A stretch of 64,000 nucleotides of DNA from NCBI GenBank assembly GCA_013911415.1, contig JACETI010000004.1, positions 248,001-312,000 on the forward strand, in the 5' to 3' direction. Positions 8,891-17,983 of the stretch are shown piece after piece (position 1 is the first letter of the stretch; each line of letters opens with the position of its first letter). The notes below the pieces were generated by a model that was given only the letters and a program-made list of their open reading frames with translations, made no database searches and was not told the origin of the DNA. The position numbers and the translations under genes are program-made. Source of the stretch: Legionella sp. (lineage in GTDB: Bacteria; Pseudomonadota; Gammaproteobacteria; Legionellales; Legionellaceae).

Positions 8891-9544
8891 TTATCTCTTT
8901 ACTTGGGCACGAAGCCAGTGGGAAAGGTCAGCCAATTCTTCCGCACAAACTTGATGTTCCATCGGATAATCGTACCGCGTTAAATTTGAAAAGTTGGCAG
9001 CATTGAGCCAATCGAGTGTCATTTCACTCCATAAAGGTAGCACAAGGGGGTCTTGGCGTCCATATGCAAAGAATATCGGTATATTTTTATCTACAGTGGC
9101 GTTGCAATCAGCGGATAAAGGTAGATAGCTAGATAATGCAATGATTCCACCTAAAGGTTTTGTCATGTGCAAACCGGTAAAAAGCGCCATCACTCCACCT
9201 TGAGAAAAGCCGGCTAAGAAAATCTGTGATGGTGTGAATCCTTCCTGACACTGTTCTTCAATGACCTCATTGATCGCTGCTTGAGACTCTAAAATTCCTT
9301 TTCTATCTTCTCGATTAGTGAGAGCAAAATCAAAAATGTTATACCAAGCGCGCATGGGCATGCCTTGATTAATGTGCACTGAGCGTATGGGAGCATCCAA
9401 AAAAACGTGGCGAATGGCAAGTGAAGGTACTGTTAATTGACTGGCAAGTTGGGCCATGTCTGATCCGTCTGCCCCCAGTCCATGCATCCATATAATGCAG
9501 ATTTCAGGGTCTAGGGCCGGCTCTTTGATCAATTTTGTTAACAT
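8891..9544 (-). CDS. Alpha/beta-hydrolase carboxylesterase (phospholipase/thioesterase type)
   Basis: Cytoplasmic serine hydrolase of 217 residues from the phospholipase/carboxylesterase (Est2, acyl-protein-thioesterase-like) family. The oxyanion region is IWMHGLGADGSD, the nucleophile elbow GFSQGG, the catalytic Asp is in GRQDPLVLP and the His in MEHQVC. There is no signal peptide. Natural substrates are short-chain acyl esters or acyl-thioesters; the specific one cannot be told. First gene of the esterase-ratA-rnfH run. Confidence 0.88.
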   Translation of the reverse strand: MLTKLIKEPALDPEICIIWMHGLGADGSDMAQLASQLTVPSLAIRHVFLDAPIRSVHINQGMPMRAWYNIFDFALTNREDRKGILESQAAINEVIEEQCQEGFTPSQIFLAGFSQGGVMALFTGLHMTKPLGGIIALSSYLPLSADCNATVDKNIPIFFAYGRQDPLVLPLWSEMTLDWLNAANFSNLTRYDYPMEHQVCAEELADLSHWLRAQVKR

Positions 9545-9609
9545 AATTTAGGTTAGTTTTAGGTGGAAGGTGCATAATAGCCTTCTTCTGCTCTATTGGG
9601 AAGCAACCC

Positions 9610-12600
9610 TTAGGCAGAGTTGATGCTGATAGAAGCGTTAAAGCTGTCGGCCGCAAGACTGGGTGGTAATTCAAATGTATCGTTTCTAGTATCACAGCTC
9701 AGTGCATCAATTTCATAAAAAGAAGCGGTACGCTTAATGCCTCGATAAAAAAAAGTATAACGTTTATTTAGAAAGGATTTGAGAGTACGTGTAGAGTGGT
9801 TCTTTGGAGTATCAGGGAGATTTTGGGTGTGCTGTTCTTTTTCAATTTTGTGCCATAAATCCTCCATAATGCTCGACTTATCTTGGGCTGCTTGGCGGCT
9901 ATCAATCTGTAGAGTTGCAATTTTTTCTTCACATTGCAAAGAAAGATTATCAGGCCAGCTAGGTGTCATTTTTTTAAAAAAAACAGTGGCGATTAGCCGT
10001 GTTAGCAGGACACCGACTTCTTTGATACCTCGTAAAAGAAGAGGATGATGCGCTTTAAAAGTTACAGCGAGGTAAAGAGCTACAAAGTAGCTGGTAAAAG
10101 GCAGCGGCCCAAGTGGAAGAAAGAAAAGGCTTAAGAAAGCCAATTTACCGGCGGAAAAAGATTGTTCCTGAGAAAAGATAGCCCACGTTAATAAAATGCT
10201 ACTAAGCGCACATTCGACAATTCCCCACGTTAAAGAGATATACAACCCAATTTGCAAACCAAAAAACAGGCCGATGAGACCAATAAAAAAACAAGGTTCA
10301 GACAGGGTGTCTGAGTCGAGTAGACATTGAAACATAAACCATAATGACCCAATAAAAAGAGCCAGGCTGCCAAAAGGAAAGAAAAAAGATAATGGAATGA
10401 TAAAGGGCAGGTTTTTTGCGATACAAAGTAAATACATGACCAAAAAACTGCTCGCACTAATACCTAGGGGCAGTAGCGTCGTCGCAAAAAACTGTCTAAA
10501 AATTTTAACTGTACTTTTTAATTGGAACCATGCTTGATACCTATTCTTAAATCTTCCCTGTGTGATTTGTTGATAGGAAACGAGTGCCAGAAACCAGGTT
10601 TTATTTGAAGCTAAAGCGGCAATTAATTCAGGATGGCCGACGCGTTCATGTACTAGCTGAGAAGCTACTTTTCGGATAAGCCAATCATTATCAGACCAAG
10701 TGGGAATTCCTTGCCCCTCCATTTTGCGAATAAATTTTTTGACATAGGAAAGGTTTCGCATATAGGGAAGATCTGACTTATGGTTTCTTTTTCGCCATTT
10801 TAGGATGCGCATAAATTGTTCAGGCGAAATGTATCGCGCAAGTTGTGAAACAGCATAAGTACTTAAATCTTCTTTCAGCAAGAGCTCTGTGATAGCTTGA
10901 TCTTGAATAAAGGTCTGTGGATTAAGATGAATATCGTTATCGTCAGCTTCAGGCTTTGAGAATAGCTTTTCTAAATCGACGGCTTGGTTTGCATAACCTC
11001 TAATCGTTTGCAAAATGCCTATGATTCCTGGTTCTTCGTAGAAACAACTGACTTGTGCAGTTAGGTTCCTTAGTTCCTCTTCGAAGGCCATTCTTTTTTT
11101 ATAGGGAAGATAGAAGAGTGTCAGCGGTTGTTGAGTAATCGCTGCAGTAGCAATTGAGTTTAATTCTCTCAATCCAGGATCGAGTAATGAGATAAACCAA
11201 GGATTTCTTTGGACGAGCTGCAGTGCGAGATGTTGATTTGTTTGAAGTGTGGGAGAGAGATGTTTAAAAGCGACCAAATTACTTTGAATGAGCTCAGAAA
11301 GTGAGCTGATGAGATTGTCAATCATTGCTCGGGGTAAATCTTCCCGGTGTTCATCCAATAATTGATTAAAAAGTTTTATCGTTGCTTCGATGAAAAGAGG
11401 ATTCGTTTGTAAAAGGGATGGAATCAGGCTGATGAGCTCGGGTTTTTTTTCCAAATGCACAAGAATTAGATCAGGATAAAGTGTAAGCAGTTTCCGTTGT
11501 TTGCGAATGAGAGCCATCAAAGATGCTATCTTATCTGCATCATCGCTGCCTTGATTATTGAATAATTGCGTCGTTTCATTAAATTCAATGCAAGCCTCAA
11601 GATCATCACAATTCTCTTTTTTAAGCAGTTTCTTATAAATATTGCGATTATTTTTAGAAAGGTGAGTGGGCTCAATGAGGTATTGCTCTTTAATCAATTT
11701 TTCTTTGATGAGATCTTCAATCCTTCTTAAACTATCTGCTTTTTTTGGCATTGCAAAAGCGCCTGTGTCTGTCCAGTTCCCGAGTAATTCTATGATGGGC
11801 TTACCTTGATGATTGTGCTCGAAACCTAAGCGACCTTGTATAAAGCGAAAAAAATCGAAGGCTCTTGCAGGGGGTACTAGGAGCTCTTGATGGTTATCCC
11901 ATTGGTTTTCTGCGTCATATAAGTCTCTGATTTCAAATAATAGATGAAGACTTAAATGCTCAATCACATCTTTTTCATATTTAAGGAAAGACGAAACGTA
12001 ATGTCGCTCAAAATAATGTCGGATTTTTTTTTCCCACGGGATTGAAAGATAAGCATCATAGATGCGGTGTTCGGTCTTTATTCCCAATTTTTTTTGATTT
12101 GCAAGTTGCATCATTGTTGCAAGGGTATGAATCGACATGGCGTCATTGACTGCATATTTTGAATTAAAACGTTCACTAAGTTGTAGCAAAAGGTTGTATC
12201 GATGCGTCGCGAGGAATTGCGTTACCCAGTTTTTTCCATCGTTTCGATAAAGTTGTAAGACGCTCTCAAAACGCATGCTTTTGCCGGTTTCACAAGTATT
12301 CATGGCATCCGAAACAGCCTGCTCGAGCAGTTTTTTTTGATCATTGCTTAGCTTGAATTTTGAACAATTGGTTTCAGACAAGAAGCAAAAATCTTCAAAA
12401 TAAGCAATGCAACTGGCGAGCGAGAGATTAAAAAGATTATGGGTGGTATTACTTCTTTCTTCTTTAAATAATGTGAGCTCATCGCGAAGGGAAGGCGCTG
12501 TCAGCTTATAACGATCAATCAGTGTTGACCATTTTTCCTGGGGCGTTTTATCAAAGTAATGCGGTGATAATTGACGTAAATACTCTTCCTTTTCTTCACT

Positions 12601-12654
12601 ATACTCGATCAAAGAAATCAAAGCATAGATTTTTTCCGTTGTAATCACAGGCAC
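9610..12654 (-). CDS. Large orphan membrane protein (1014 aa), paralog of the 3.7-6.6 kb gene
   Basis: No family recognised. The first 290 residues align with the 991-aa protein through IYALISL, NLFNLSL, YFEDFCFLS, DAMNTCETGK, VLQLYRND, KNWVT, MSIHTLA, RLGF and SLHLLFEI. A helical middle region follows with ITQQPLTLFYLP and ILKWRKRN, also seen in the paralog (IEQNPFTYLYLP, IVQWRKKN). About residues 715-885 are strongly hydrophobic with five or six likely membrane spans. The tail keeps YTFFYRG...ASFYEI. The start is a GTG at 12654 with a weak ribosome site; a second GTG two codons on is possible. A TATGAT -10 hexamer sits near 12683. A secreted, membrane-inserting effector is the best guess, and only a guess. 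Confidence 0.7.
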   Translation of the reverse strand: MPVITTEKIYALISLIEYSEEKEEYLRQLSPHYFDKTPQEKWSTLIDRYKLTAPSLRDELTLFKEERSNTTHNLFNLSLASCIAYFEDFCFLSETNCSKFKLSNDQKKLLEQAVSDAMNTCETGKSMRFESVLQLYRNDGKNWVTQFLATHRYNLLLQLSERFNSKYAVNDAMSIHTLATMMQLANQKKLGIKTEHRIYDAYLSIPWEKKIRHYFERHYVSSFLKYEKDVIEHLSLHLLFEIRDLYDAENQWDNHQELLVPPARAFDFFRFIQGRLGFEHNHQGKPIIELLGNWTDTGAFAMPKKADSLRRIEDLIKEKLIKEQYLIEPTHLSKNNRNIYKKLLKKENCDDLEACIEFNETTQLFNNQGSDDADKIASLMALIRKQRKLLTLYPDLILVHLEKKPELISLIPSLLQTNPLFIEATIKLFNQLLDEHREDLPRAMIDNLISSLSELIQSNLVAFKHLSPTLQTNQHLALQLVQRNPWFISLLDPGLRELNSIATAAITQQPLTLFYLPYKKRMAFEEELRNLTAQVSCFYEEPGIIGILQTIRGYANQAVDLEKLFSKPEADDNDIHLNPQTFIQDQAITELLLKEDLSTYAVSQLARYISPEQFMRILKWRKRNHKSDLPYMRNLSYVKKFIRKMEGQGIPTWSDNDWLIRKVASQLVHERVGHPELIAALASNKTWFLALVSYQQITQGRFKNRYQAWFQLKSTVKIFRQFFATTLLPLGISASSFLVMYLLCIAKNLPFIIPLSFFFPFGSLALFIGSLWFMFQCLLDSDTLSEPCFFIGLIGLFFGLQIGLYISLTWGIVECALSSILLTWAIFSQEQSFSAGKLAFLSLFFLPLGPLPFTSYFVALYLAVTFKAHHPLLLRGIKEVGVLLTRLIATVFFKKMTPSWPDNLSLQCEEKIATLQIDSRQAAQDKSSIMEDLWHKIEKEQHTQNLPDTPKNHSTRTLKSFLNKRYTFFYRGIKRTASFYEIDALSCDTRNDTFELPPSLAADSFNASISINSA

Positions 12655-12908
12655 ACTTTAAAAAAAGAGCCAATAAAAATATCATAGCCTAATTTCCAGG
12701 ATCTCTGCAGCGTGCGGTTCCGAAACGGTTAAATCCTGTCATTTTTGTGAAGAAGCTGCCGCGATTTACTCATCCGTAAAACTTTGCTGTTCAACAGCCA
12801 TCCTTTCTTCACACAACAAGCTACGTTAAAATATGGTGCATAGATGAATGACGTGTGCTTAAAAATTATGTCAAGGTTTGAAGTATCTGTCTTTTTCAGA
12901 GAGTTTTT
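12655..12908. other. Divergent intergenic region
   Basis: This gap holds the promoter regions of the leftward 1014-aa gene and of rightward lptM-dapF. I see no RNA gene, repeat or further reading frame in it. Confidence 0.4.
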
Positions 12909-13034
12909 ATGTTACTTCGTTTTTTACTATTGAGTAGTTGTTGCTTCTTGGCAGCTTGCGGACAAAAAGGGCCTTTGTACCTACCTTTATCCGCGACCTT
13001 ACCGATGCAGGAAGCGTTGATGGTTGGGCATTAA
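12909..13034 (+). CDS. lptM: LptM (YifL) small lipoprotein
   Basis: A 41-residue lipoprotein with an N-terminal hydrophobic signal and lipobox LAAC. The mature end begins CGQKGPLYLP, which matches the conserved CGxKGPLYxP of LptM/YifL. In E. coli LptM stabilises the LptD-LptE lipopolysaccharide translocon and is encoded directly upstream of dapF, exactly as here (21-base gap). Length, motif and synteny agree. Confidence 0.88.
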   Translation: MLLRFLLLSSCCFLAACGQKGPLYLPLSATLPMQEALMVGH

Positions 13035-13055
13035 TAGTTCTAGAAAAGGGCTTTT

Positions 13056-13907
13056 ATGAAACTTCGCTTTGTAAAAATGCACAGTTGTGGCAACGATTTT
13101 ATGGTATTGGATGGTATCAATGACGCTATTCAATTAACAACGGAGAAGATTCAGCAGCTGGCCCAACGGCATACGGGTGTAGGCTTTGATCAACTGTTAC
13201 TTGTGGAAGCAAGCCCTGATAAATCAGCCGATTTTTTTTATCGAATCTTTAATGCAGACGGAAAAGAAGTGGGGCAATGCGCCAATGGCGTGCGGTGCCT
13301 GGGGCATTTTTTACGCTACAAAGGCTTAACAACCCAACAACGAGTAACGGTTAAGACACGTACTACTCACATGAAGTTATCCTTAGAAGCGTTGGATAAA
13401 ATTACCGTTTTTTTACCACCGCCAAAGCTTCATCCGAACGATATTCCGTTGAAAGTTTCCGCCCACACGTCTCATTATTCGTTGCCTTTGGTAATAAAAG
13501 ATTGTTCGGGAGTAACGCCATACCAAGACTTGCATGCTGTGAATGTTGGCAATCCGCACGCAGTGATAAAGGTTGATTCGCTCGAAGACCTTCCCATAAA
13601 CGCGCTTGGAAAAACCATTAGCGAACATCCTTGGTTTCCTATGCAAACCAATGTCGGTTTTATGGTTTGGCAAGATCCGAATCATCTTCGTTTGCGGGTT
13701 TATGAACGTGGTTGCGGTGAAACATTGGCTTGCGGAAGCGGTGCGGTTGCAGCGGCGGTTATTAGTCGTTTGTATTATGGGGGTGCAGAATCCATCGAAG
13801 TTTCTTTGCCGGGTGGTCAGCTAACGGTTCGTTGGCCTACGACAGAAAGTTTTATAGCGCTTGAAGGTCCAACTACTTTGGTTTACGAAGGCACACTGAT
13901 CGAATGA
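13056..13907 (+). CDS. dapF: Diaminopimelate epimerase
   Basis: Converts LL- to meso-diaminopimelate for lysine and peptidoglycan synthesis, in the cytoplasm. The 283-residue length is normal. The two catalytic Cys are in the expected blocks: NADGKEVGQCANGVRC and ERGCGETLACGSGA. The start MKLRFVKMHSCGNDF is the family start, with AAAAGGG upstream. It follows lptM. Confidence 0.97.
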   Translation: MKLRFVKMHSCGNDFMVLDGINDAIQLTTEKIQQLAQRHTGVGFDQLLLVEASPDKSADFFYRIFNADGKEVGQCANGVRCLGHFLRYKGLTTQQRVTVKTRTTHMKLSLEALDKITVFLPPPKLHPNDIPLKVSAHTSHYSLPLVIKDCSGVTPYQDLHAVNVGNPHAVIKVDSLEDLPINALGKTISEHPWFPMQTNVGFMVWQDPNHLRLRVYERGCGETLACGSGAVAAAVISRLYYGGAESIEVSLPGGQLTVRWPTTESFIALEGPTTLVYEGTLIE

Positions 13908-13990
13908 TAGGCATATTTTAAGTTTGTTGTTCAACTGGCTTTGTTGTGCAGCTGGCAATGAGCAATGGTTTGTTATTAATGAGGATGAAG

Positions 13991-15502
13991 ATGTTACGGC
14001 GATTATTGGTATCACTGAGTATTTTGGGAATCAGTCAAACAATGTCAGCAGAGACTTTAAATGCTTATTTTGAGCGGCTTAAGCAAAGCCCAAACGCATT
14101 AGTCTCTTTTTTAAAAGCAATGCCGAAAGGAGGGGAACTTCATTATCATCTAGCCGGAGGTGCTTACCCAGAAACAATGGCAACGATTGCATTGCAAAAT
14201 AATTATTGCCTGCAACCTACATCACAAAATCTTATAGCAGGTTCTATGGGCGCTTCTCATTGTCCAGGTTCATCGCTTCCTCTAAAAGACTTCGCTGCCC
14301 AGCAGGGCGCGCTGCCTGCCTTGGTAGGTGCATGGTCAATGAAAGATTATTTCCCAGGTAAAGAATCAGCGCATGACCATTTTTTTAATACATTTGAAAA
14401 ATTTATGCCAATTGTGATCGATCATAGCCCTGCTTTATTGGCAGAAGTAATACAAAGAGCCGCTGATCAACATGAAAACTACTTAGAAGTCATGATCTTG
14501 CCCGATAATGCAGCTTCTTTAGGCTTCAATGTGAACTCGATGGATAATCAACTCCCCTTAGAAAGGGAGAATTTTGACGCCTTGAAACAAGATCTGCTCA
14601 AACAAGATAACTTTCAGCGTAATATCCAGCAGGCAGTGGAGAATACAGAGAAACTTTTCAAAGAAACACGTGAACAGTTAGGTTGTGCACTGCATCCTGA
14701 GAAACCCGTTTGCGAGCTGAACGTTAAATTTCAATATTATGTTTTGCGTGAGCAACCATGGGAAAAGGTATTTACCCAAGCTTTAACGGCATTTGAAGCA
14801 GTATCACGCTCAAAATTGCTGGTGGGCGTGAATTTAGTGCAACCTGAAGACGGCCTAATGGCATTGAATCAGTACCATCAACATATGCGCGTTTTTGCGT
14901 TTATGCATCGGTCTTACCCTAAGGTAAACTTAGCTCTACACGCCGGTGAACTAGCGATGGGGCAGGTCGTTCCGTATTACCTACAGTTTCATATCGATGA
15001 AGCAGTAAATGTTGCGGGTGCACAACGGATCGGCCATGGTGTTGATATCGCTTATGAAACGAATGCTGAACAAATTTTAAAGAAAATGGCACAGACGCGC
15101 ATCCCTGTTGAAATTAATTTAACCAGTAACGCGATTATCTTAGACGTGAGCAAACGTCAGCATCCTTTGAACAATTATTTGGATCATAAAGTGCCGGTGG
15201 TTTTATCAACAGATGATGAAGGAATATTACGGACAGATTTAACGCAAGAATATGTCAAAGCAGCGCTTGATCAAGGGTTAAGCTATAGCGCCTTAAAACA
15301 AATCAATCGCAATGCTTTAACCTATAGTTTTTTGCCAGGTAAGAGTTTATGGTCTGAGCCTAGCCTTGCAGAGCCTGTCAAGCAATGTCATGATTTAAAA
15401 AGTCATGCATGCCTTGTTTTTATCAAAGACAATGAAAAAGCACAGTTACAATGGAAACTTGAAAACCAGTTACGTGAGTTTGAATCAAAATTGCATTTGT
15501 AA
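13991..15502 (+). CDS. Exported adenosine-deaminase-like amidohydrolase
   Basis: A metal-dependent deaminase of the adenosine/AMP deaminase superfamily with an N-terminal signal peptide (RRLLVSLSILGISQTMSA, cleavage after about residue 20), so it works in the periplasm or outside the cell. Seen motifs: metal site ELHYHLAGGAYPE, LHAGE, RIGHGVDIAYE, EINLTSN, and STDDEGILRTDLTQEY for the metal-binding Asp pair. The HYHLAG block differs from the usual HxHLDG. At 503 residues it is longer than cytoplasmic adenosine deaminases (about 340) and closer to the secreted ADGF/CECR1 size class. I chose the ATG at 13991 because GAGGA lies five bases before it; earlier in-frame ATGs at 13979 and 13985 overlap that site. 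Probable role: nucleoside deamination for purine salvage from a host. Confidence 0.82.
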   Translation: MLRRLLVSLSILGISQTMSAETLNAYFERLKQSPNALVSFLKAMPKGGELHYHLAGGAYPETMATIALQNNYCLQPTSQNLIAGSMGASHCPGSSLPLKDFAAQQGALPALVGAWSMKDYFPGKESAHDHFFNTFEKFMPIVIDHSPALLAEVIQRAADQHENYLEVMILPDNAASLGFNVNSMDNQLPLERENFDALKQDLLKQDNFQRNIQQAVENTEKLFKETREQLGCALHPEKPVCELNVKFQYYVLREQPWEKVFTQALTAFEAVSRSKLLVGVNLVQPEDGLMALNQYHQHMRVFAFMHRSYPKVNLALHAGELAMGQVVPYYLQFHIDEAVNVAGAQRIGHGVDIAYETNAEQILKKMAQTRIPVEINLTSNAIILDVSKRQHPLNNYLDHKVPVVLSTDDEGILRTDLTQEYVKAALDQGLSYSALKQINRNALTYSFLPGKSLWSEPSLAEPVKQCHDLKSHACLVFIKDNEKAQLQWKLENQLREFESKLHL

Positions 15503-15543
15503 TGTCTGAACTTTCTAAAGCAAACCGCTTCTAAGTGAGATCT

Positions 15544-16917
15544 ATGATGAACGATTTACCCCGCAACCAGCACAATGCCGACCGACCTGTAAAGGCGGAT
15601 ACTAAACGTCATCTTTTAAAAGTAATGGATGAAGTGCTCGCTAAGGCGCGAGCAGCCGGGGCAACTGCTGCCATGGTTTCAACTAATCATGACGACGGTT
15701 TTTCTGTTGATGTGCGCATGGGGGCGGTGGAGACCATCGCTTTTCATGAAAACAAAGGCATGCATCTCTCAGTTTATTTGAATCATCAAAAAGGAGAAGC
15801 GAGCAGCACCGATACTTCACCGAAAGCCATTGAGACCTTGGTTGAAGCCGCTTGTGAAATTGCCAAGGTGAGTGCTTCCGATCCTTGTTTTGGTTTGCCT
15901 GACGCTTCCCTCATGGGTGCTGATTATCGTGATTTGGATTTATATCATCCATGGGCTATTAACCCACAAGAGGCGATTGAATTGGCATTAGCATGTGAAT
16001 CGTCCGCTTTGTCTTTTGATCCACGCATTACCAATTCCGATGGCGTGAATGTTACGACGTCTAAATATTGCCATGGCTTTGCAAATACCCAGGGTGCTTC
16101 AGGCCTCATTCAAAGTACTGAACACCGTTTGAGTTGCAGTTTGATAGCAAAACAAGGGGAAGCCATGCAGCGTGATTATGCTTATGCTGTTGCTTGTCGA
16201 GCCGCCGACCTAAGATCGTTTGACGAGATTGCAAAACAAGCGGCAGAAAGAACCGTTGCTCGCTTAGGTGCCCGGCAAATTAAAACGGAAAAAGTGCCGG
16301 TTATTTTTTCGCCACGGGTTTCTACTGGCCTCTTTTCGAGTTTGATAAGTGCGATCAGTGGCGGAAATTTATACCGTAAAAGTTCCTTTTTACTCGATAG
16401 CTTAGGCCAGTCTATTTTTCCAACGTATATTAACGTTTACGAACAGCCTTTCTTACTAAGAGGTTTAGGTAGTTCGCCCTTTGATGGCGAGGGTGTGCCA
16501 ACGCGAGAAAATCGTTTTATCGAAAACGGGATATTGCGTTCTTATGTTCTCGGTAGCTATTCTGCGCGACGATTAGGACTTCAAACCACCGCTAATAGTG
16601 GGGGAGTTCATAATCTGACGATTGACGCAACCACAGGTAACTTAACTTCATTGCTGAAGAAGATGCACCGTGGATTATTAGTCACTGAACTGATGGGTCA
16701 AGGGGTCAATGGTTTAACTGGCGACTATTCAAGAGGTGCGTCTGGCTTCTGGATTGAAGAGGGAGAAATTCAATTTCCTGTCGAAGAGATTACCATCGCA
16801 GGAAATTTAAAAACCATGTTTCAATCGATCATCGATGTTGGTAATGACATTGATCCGAATCGAGCGACGCGGTGCGGTTCGATTTTGATTGATGGAATGA
16901 CCGTTGCTGGGTCATAA
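15544..16917 (+). CDS. pmbA: Metalloprotease PmbA (TldE)
   Basis: Subunit of the TldD-TldE (PmbA) heterodimeric protease that matures peptides such as microcins and degrades unfolded peptides. The 457-residue length is normal. Family blocks seen: the N-terminal RMGAVETIAFHENKGMH region, VIFSPRVSTGL, FLLDSLGQSIFP, and near the end GVNGLTGDYSRGASGFWIEE followed by ITIAGNL and NDID. TldE lacks the metal ligands found in TldD, and no TldD-type metal motif is seen here. The partner tldD is not in the window. Start: ATG at 15544; an upstream GTG at 15535 is possible. Confidence 0.93.
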   Translation: MMNDLPRNQHNADRPVKADTKRHLLKVMDEVLAKARAAGATAAMVSTNHDDGFSVDVRMGAVETIAFHENKGMHLSVYLNHQKGEASSTDTSPKAIETLVEAACEIAKVSASDPCFGLPDASLMGADYRDLDLYHPWAINPQEAIELALACESSALSFDPRITNSDGVNVTTSKYCHGFANTQGASGLIQSTEHRLSCSLIAKQGEAMQRDYAYAVACRAADLRSFDEIAKQAAERTVARLGARQIKTEKVPVIFSPRVSTGLFSSLISAISGGNLYRKSSFLLDSLGQSIFPTYINVYEQPFLLRGLGSSPFDGEGVPTRENRFIENGILRSYVLGSYSARRLGLQTTANSGGVHNLTIDATTGNLTSLLKKMHRGLLVTELMGQGVNGLTGDYSRGASGFWIEEGEIQFPVEEITIAGNLKTMFQSIIDVGNDIDPNRATRCGSILIDGMTVAGS

Positions 16918-16977
16918 AGACTTAATATTAATCTAATATATTATTGCTAGGATCATTCTTTTTAAAGAGTGATCATT

Positions 16978-17482
16978 GTGCATTTAAATTTAGTAATGGT
17001 TAACCAGGGTAACGGTCAAGGCCAATCGATTCACAGAGGATCGCAACAGATCCTCCAAACGGAAGAATTGGTCGGATGTATCGCTGTTTTAATTGTAGGG
17101 AAGAATAAGGTCTCTATGATTCATAGCGATAGTAATTGGGCACTGGGTAAAGGTGCGGTTTCTTTCGTTGATGGGATAAAATTACTTGGTCTTGAGCCAG
17201 CTGAAAAGTATTTGATTGGTTTAATAGGCGGTAGTTCTGTTGAATCGTTGAAGTTAAAATACGATGAATTAAAAAAAAGTGCTACCTCACGCAAGCCTCC
17301 AAGCCACTTACCTTAGTTATGATTCTGCCTACCTATCTGATACCGGTTTGATGGCCCCCTCTAGGAAACTGCTACTCAAAGCCTTAACCGTGGATGTAGA
17401 AAATGCGTCTCAAATCACTGATCGACAATTGAGGGTAGATACGCTCGCTCTTGAATATGTGATACCCCCAACGCGTTTATAA
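16978..17482 (+). pseudogene. Small orphan gene split by a frameshift at an A8 run
   Basis: Two overlapping frames read as one protein if one base is lost or gained in the run of eight A at about 17269-17276. The first part (GTG 16978, AAAGAG eight bases upstream) encodes about 102 residues up to DELKK, then runs on to a stop at 17316. The second frame continues VLPHASLQATYLSYDSAYL and ends at 17482. Together they would make a protein of about 170 residues. No family recognised. It may be a sequencing indel, a true pseudogene, or slippage at the homopolymer. Confidence 0.45.
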
Positions 17483-17708
17483 TCGGTCTGCCTAAACGGC
17501 GTGGCTAGAAAAAAATAATCGCTTTCGTCGTTAATGAATTATCATCCCAATAGGCTGCTTCGTGCGTGATTAACAATCAATCAGAAAGAATTTAATTCTC
17601 ACTAAATTGATATTTTTTGTCGTCGTCCTGCTGTTTAAAAAAATTCAAAATCGATGAATCTGAAAAAATATTTACTTAGCTTAAAAGACTTTATTTATTA
17701 CCCAGAAT
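17483..17708. other. AT-rich gap upstream of the nrd control region
   Basis: No gene or RNA structure recognised. It precedes the DnaA and NrdR sites and may include further upstream control elements of nrdAB. Confidence 0.3.
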
Positions 17709-17717
17709 TTATCCACA
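17709..17717 (+). promoter_or_regulatory. DnaA box upstream of nrdA
   Basis: TTATCCACA is a perfect match to the DnaA consensus. A weaker second copy (TTATTCCCA, 7 of 9) follows at 17720-17728. DnaA boxes upstream of the nrdAB promoter are known in E. coli, where DnaA links dNTP synthesis to replication initiation. Both lie just upstream of the -35 element called below. Confidence 0.6.
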
Positions 17718-17738
17718 ATTTATTCCCACCTTGTTCTC

Positions 17739-17766
17739 TTGACTTTTTTGAAAAACACAATATTTA
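17739..17766 (+). promoter_or_regulatory. Sigma-70 promoter of nrdAB
   Basis: -35 TTGACT (17739-17744) and -10 TATTTA (17761-17766) with a 16-base spacer. The -10 lies inside the first NrdR box, so repressor binding would block RNA polymerase. The leader to nrdA would be about 210 bases. Confidence 0.55.
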
Positions 17767-17801
17767 GGTTTTTTTTGCGGTTAAATTACCAGATATAGTG
17801 T
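17755..17801 (+). promoter_or_regulatory. Tandem NrdR boxes
   Basis: Box 1 ACACAATATTTAGGTT (17755-17770) matches 13 of 16 positions of the consensus ACACWATATATWGTGT; box 2 TTACCAGATATAGTGT (17786-17801) matches 12 of 16. Start-to-start distance is 31 bases, the three-turn spacing expected for NrdR, the ATP-cone repressor of ribonucleotide reductase genes. Position over the promoter fits repression. Confidence 0.75.
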
Positions 17802-17983
17802 TTTGCAGATTGTAATCCCCTGGAAATTCCACTATAGTTAATAAAAGGAAGTCTCCTCCATTCTCATATTCACGATGTCTAAAAGTATTCGGCACGCAGA
17901 GCCGTTTGTGGATATCGGTATTTTACAAAAAGAATGGCGGATCATTTCTGTCTGCTTTTGACACATTTGCTCTGGAGAAGACA

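Noticed and set aside
17709-17728. DnaA boxes as a replication origin
   Set aside because: Only one perfect and one weak box, no AT-rich unwinding element or origin genes nearby; the position before nrdA fits regulation of that operon.
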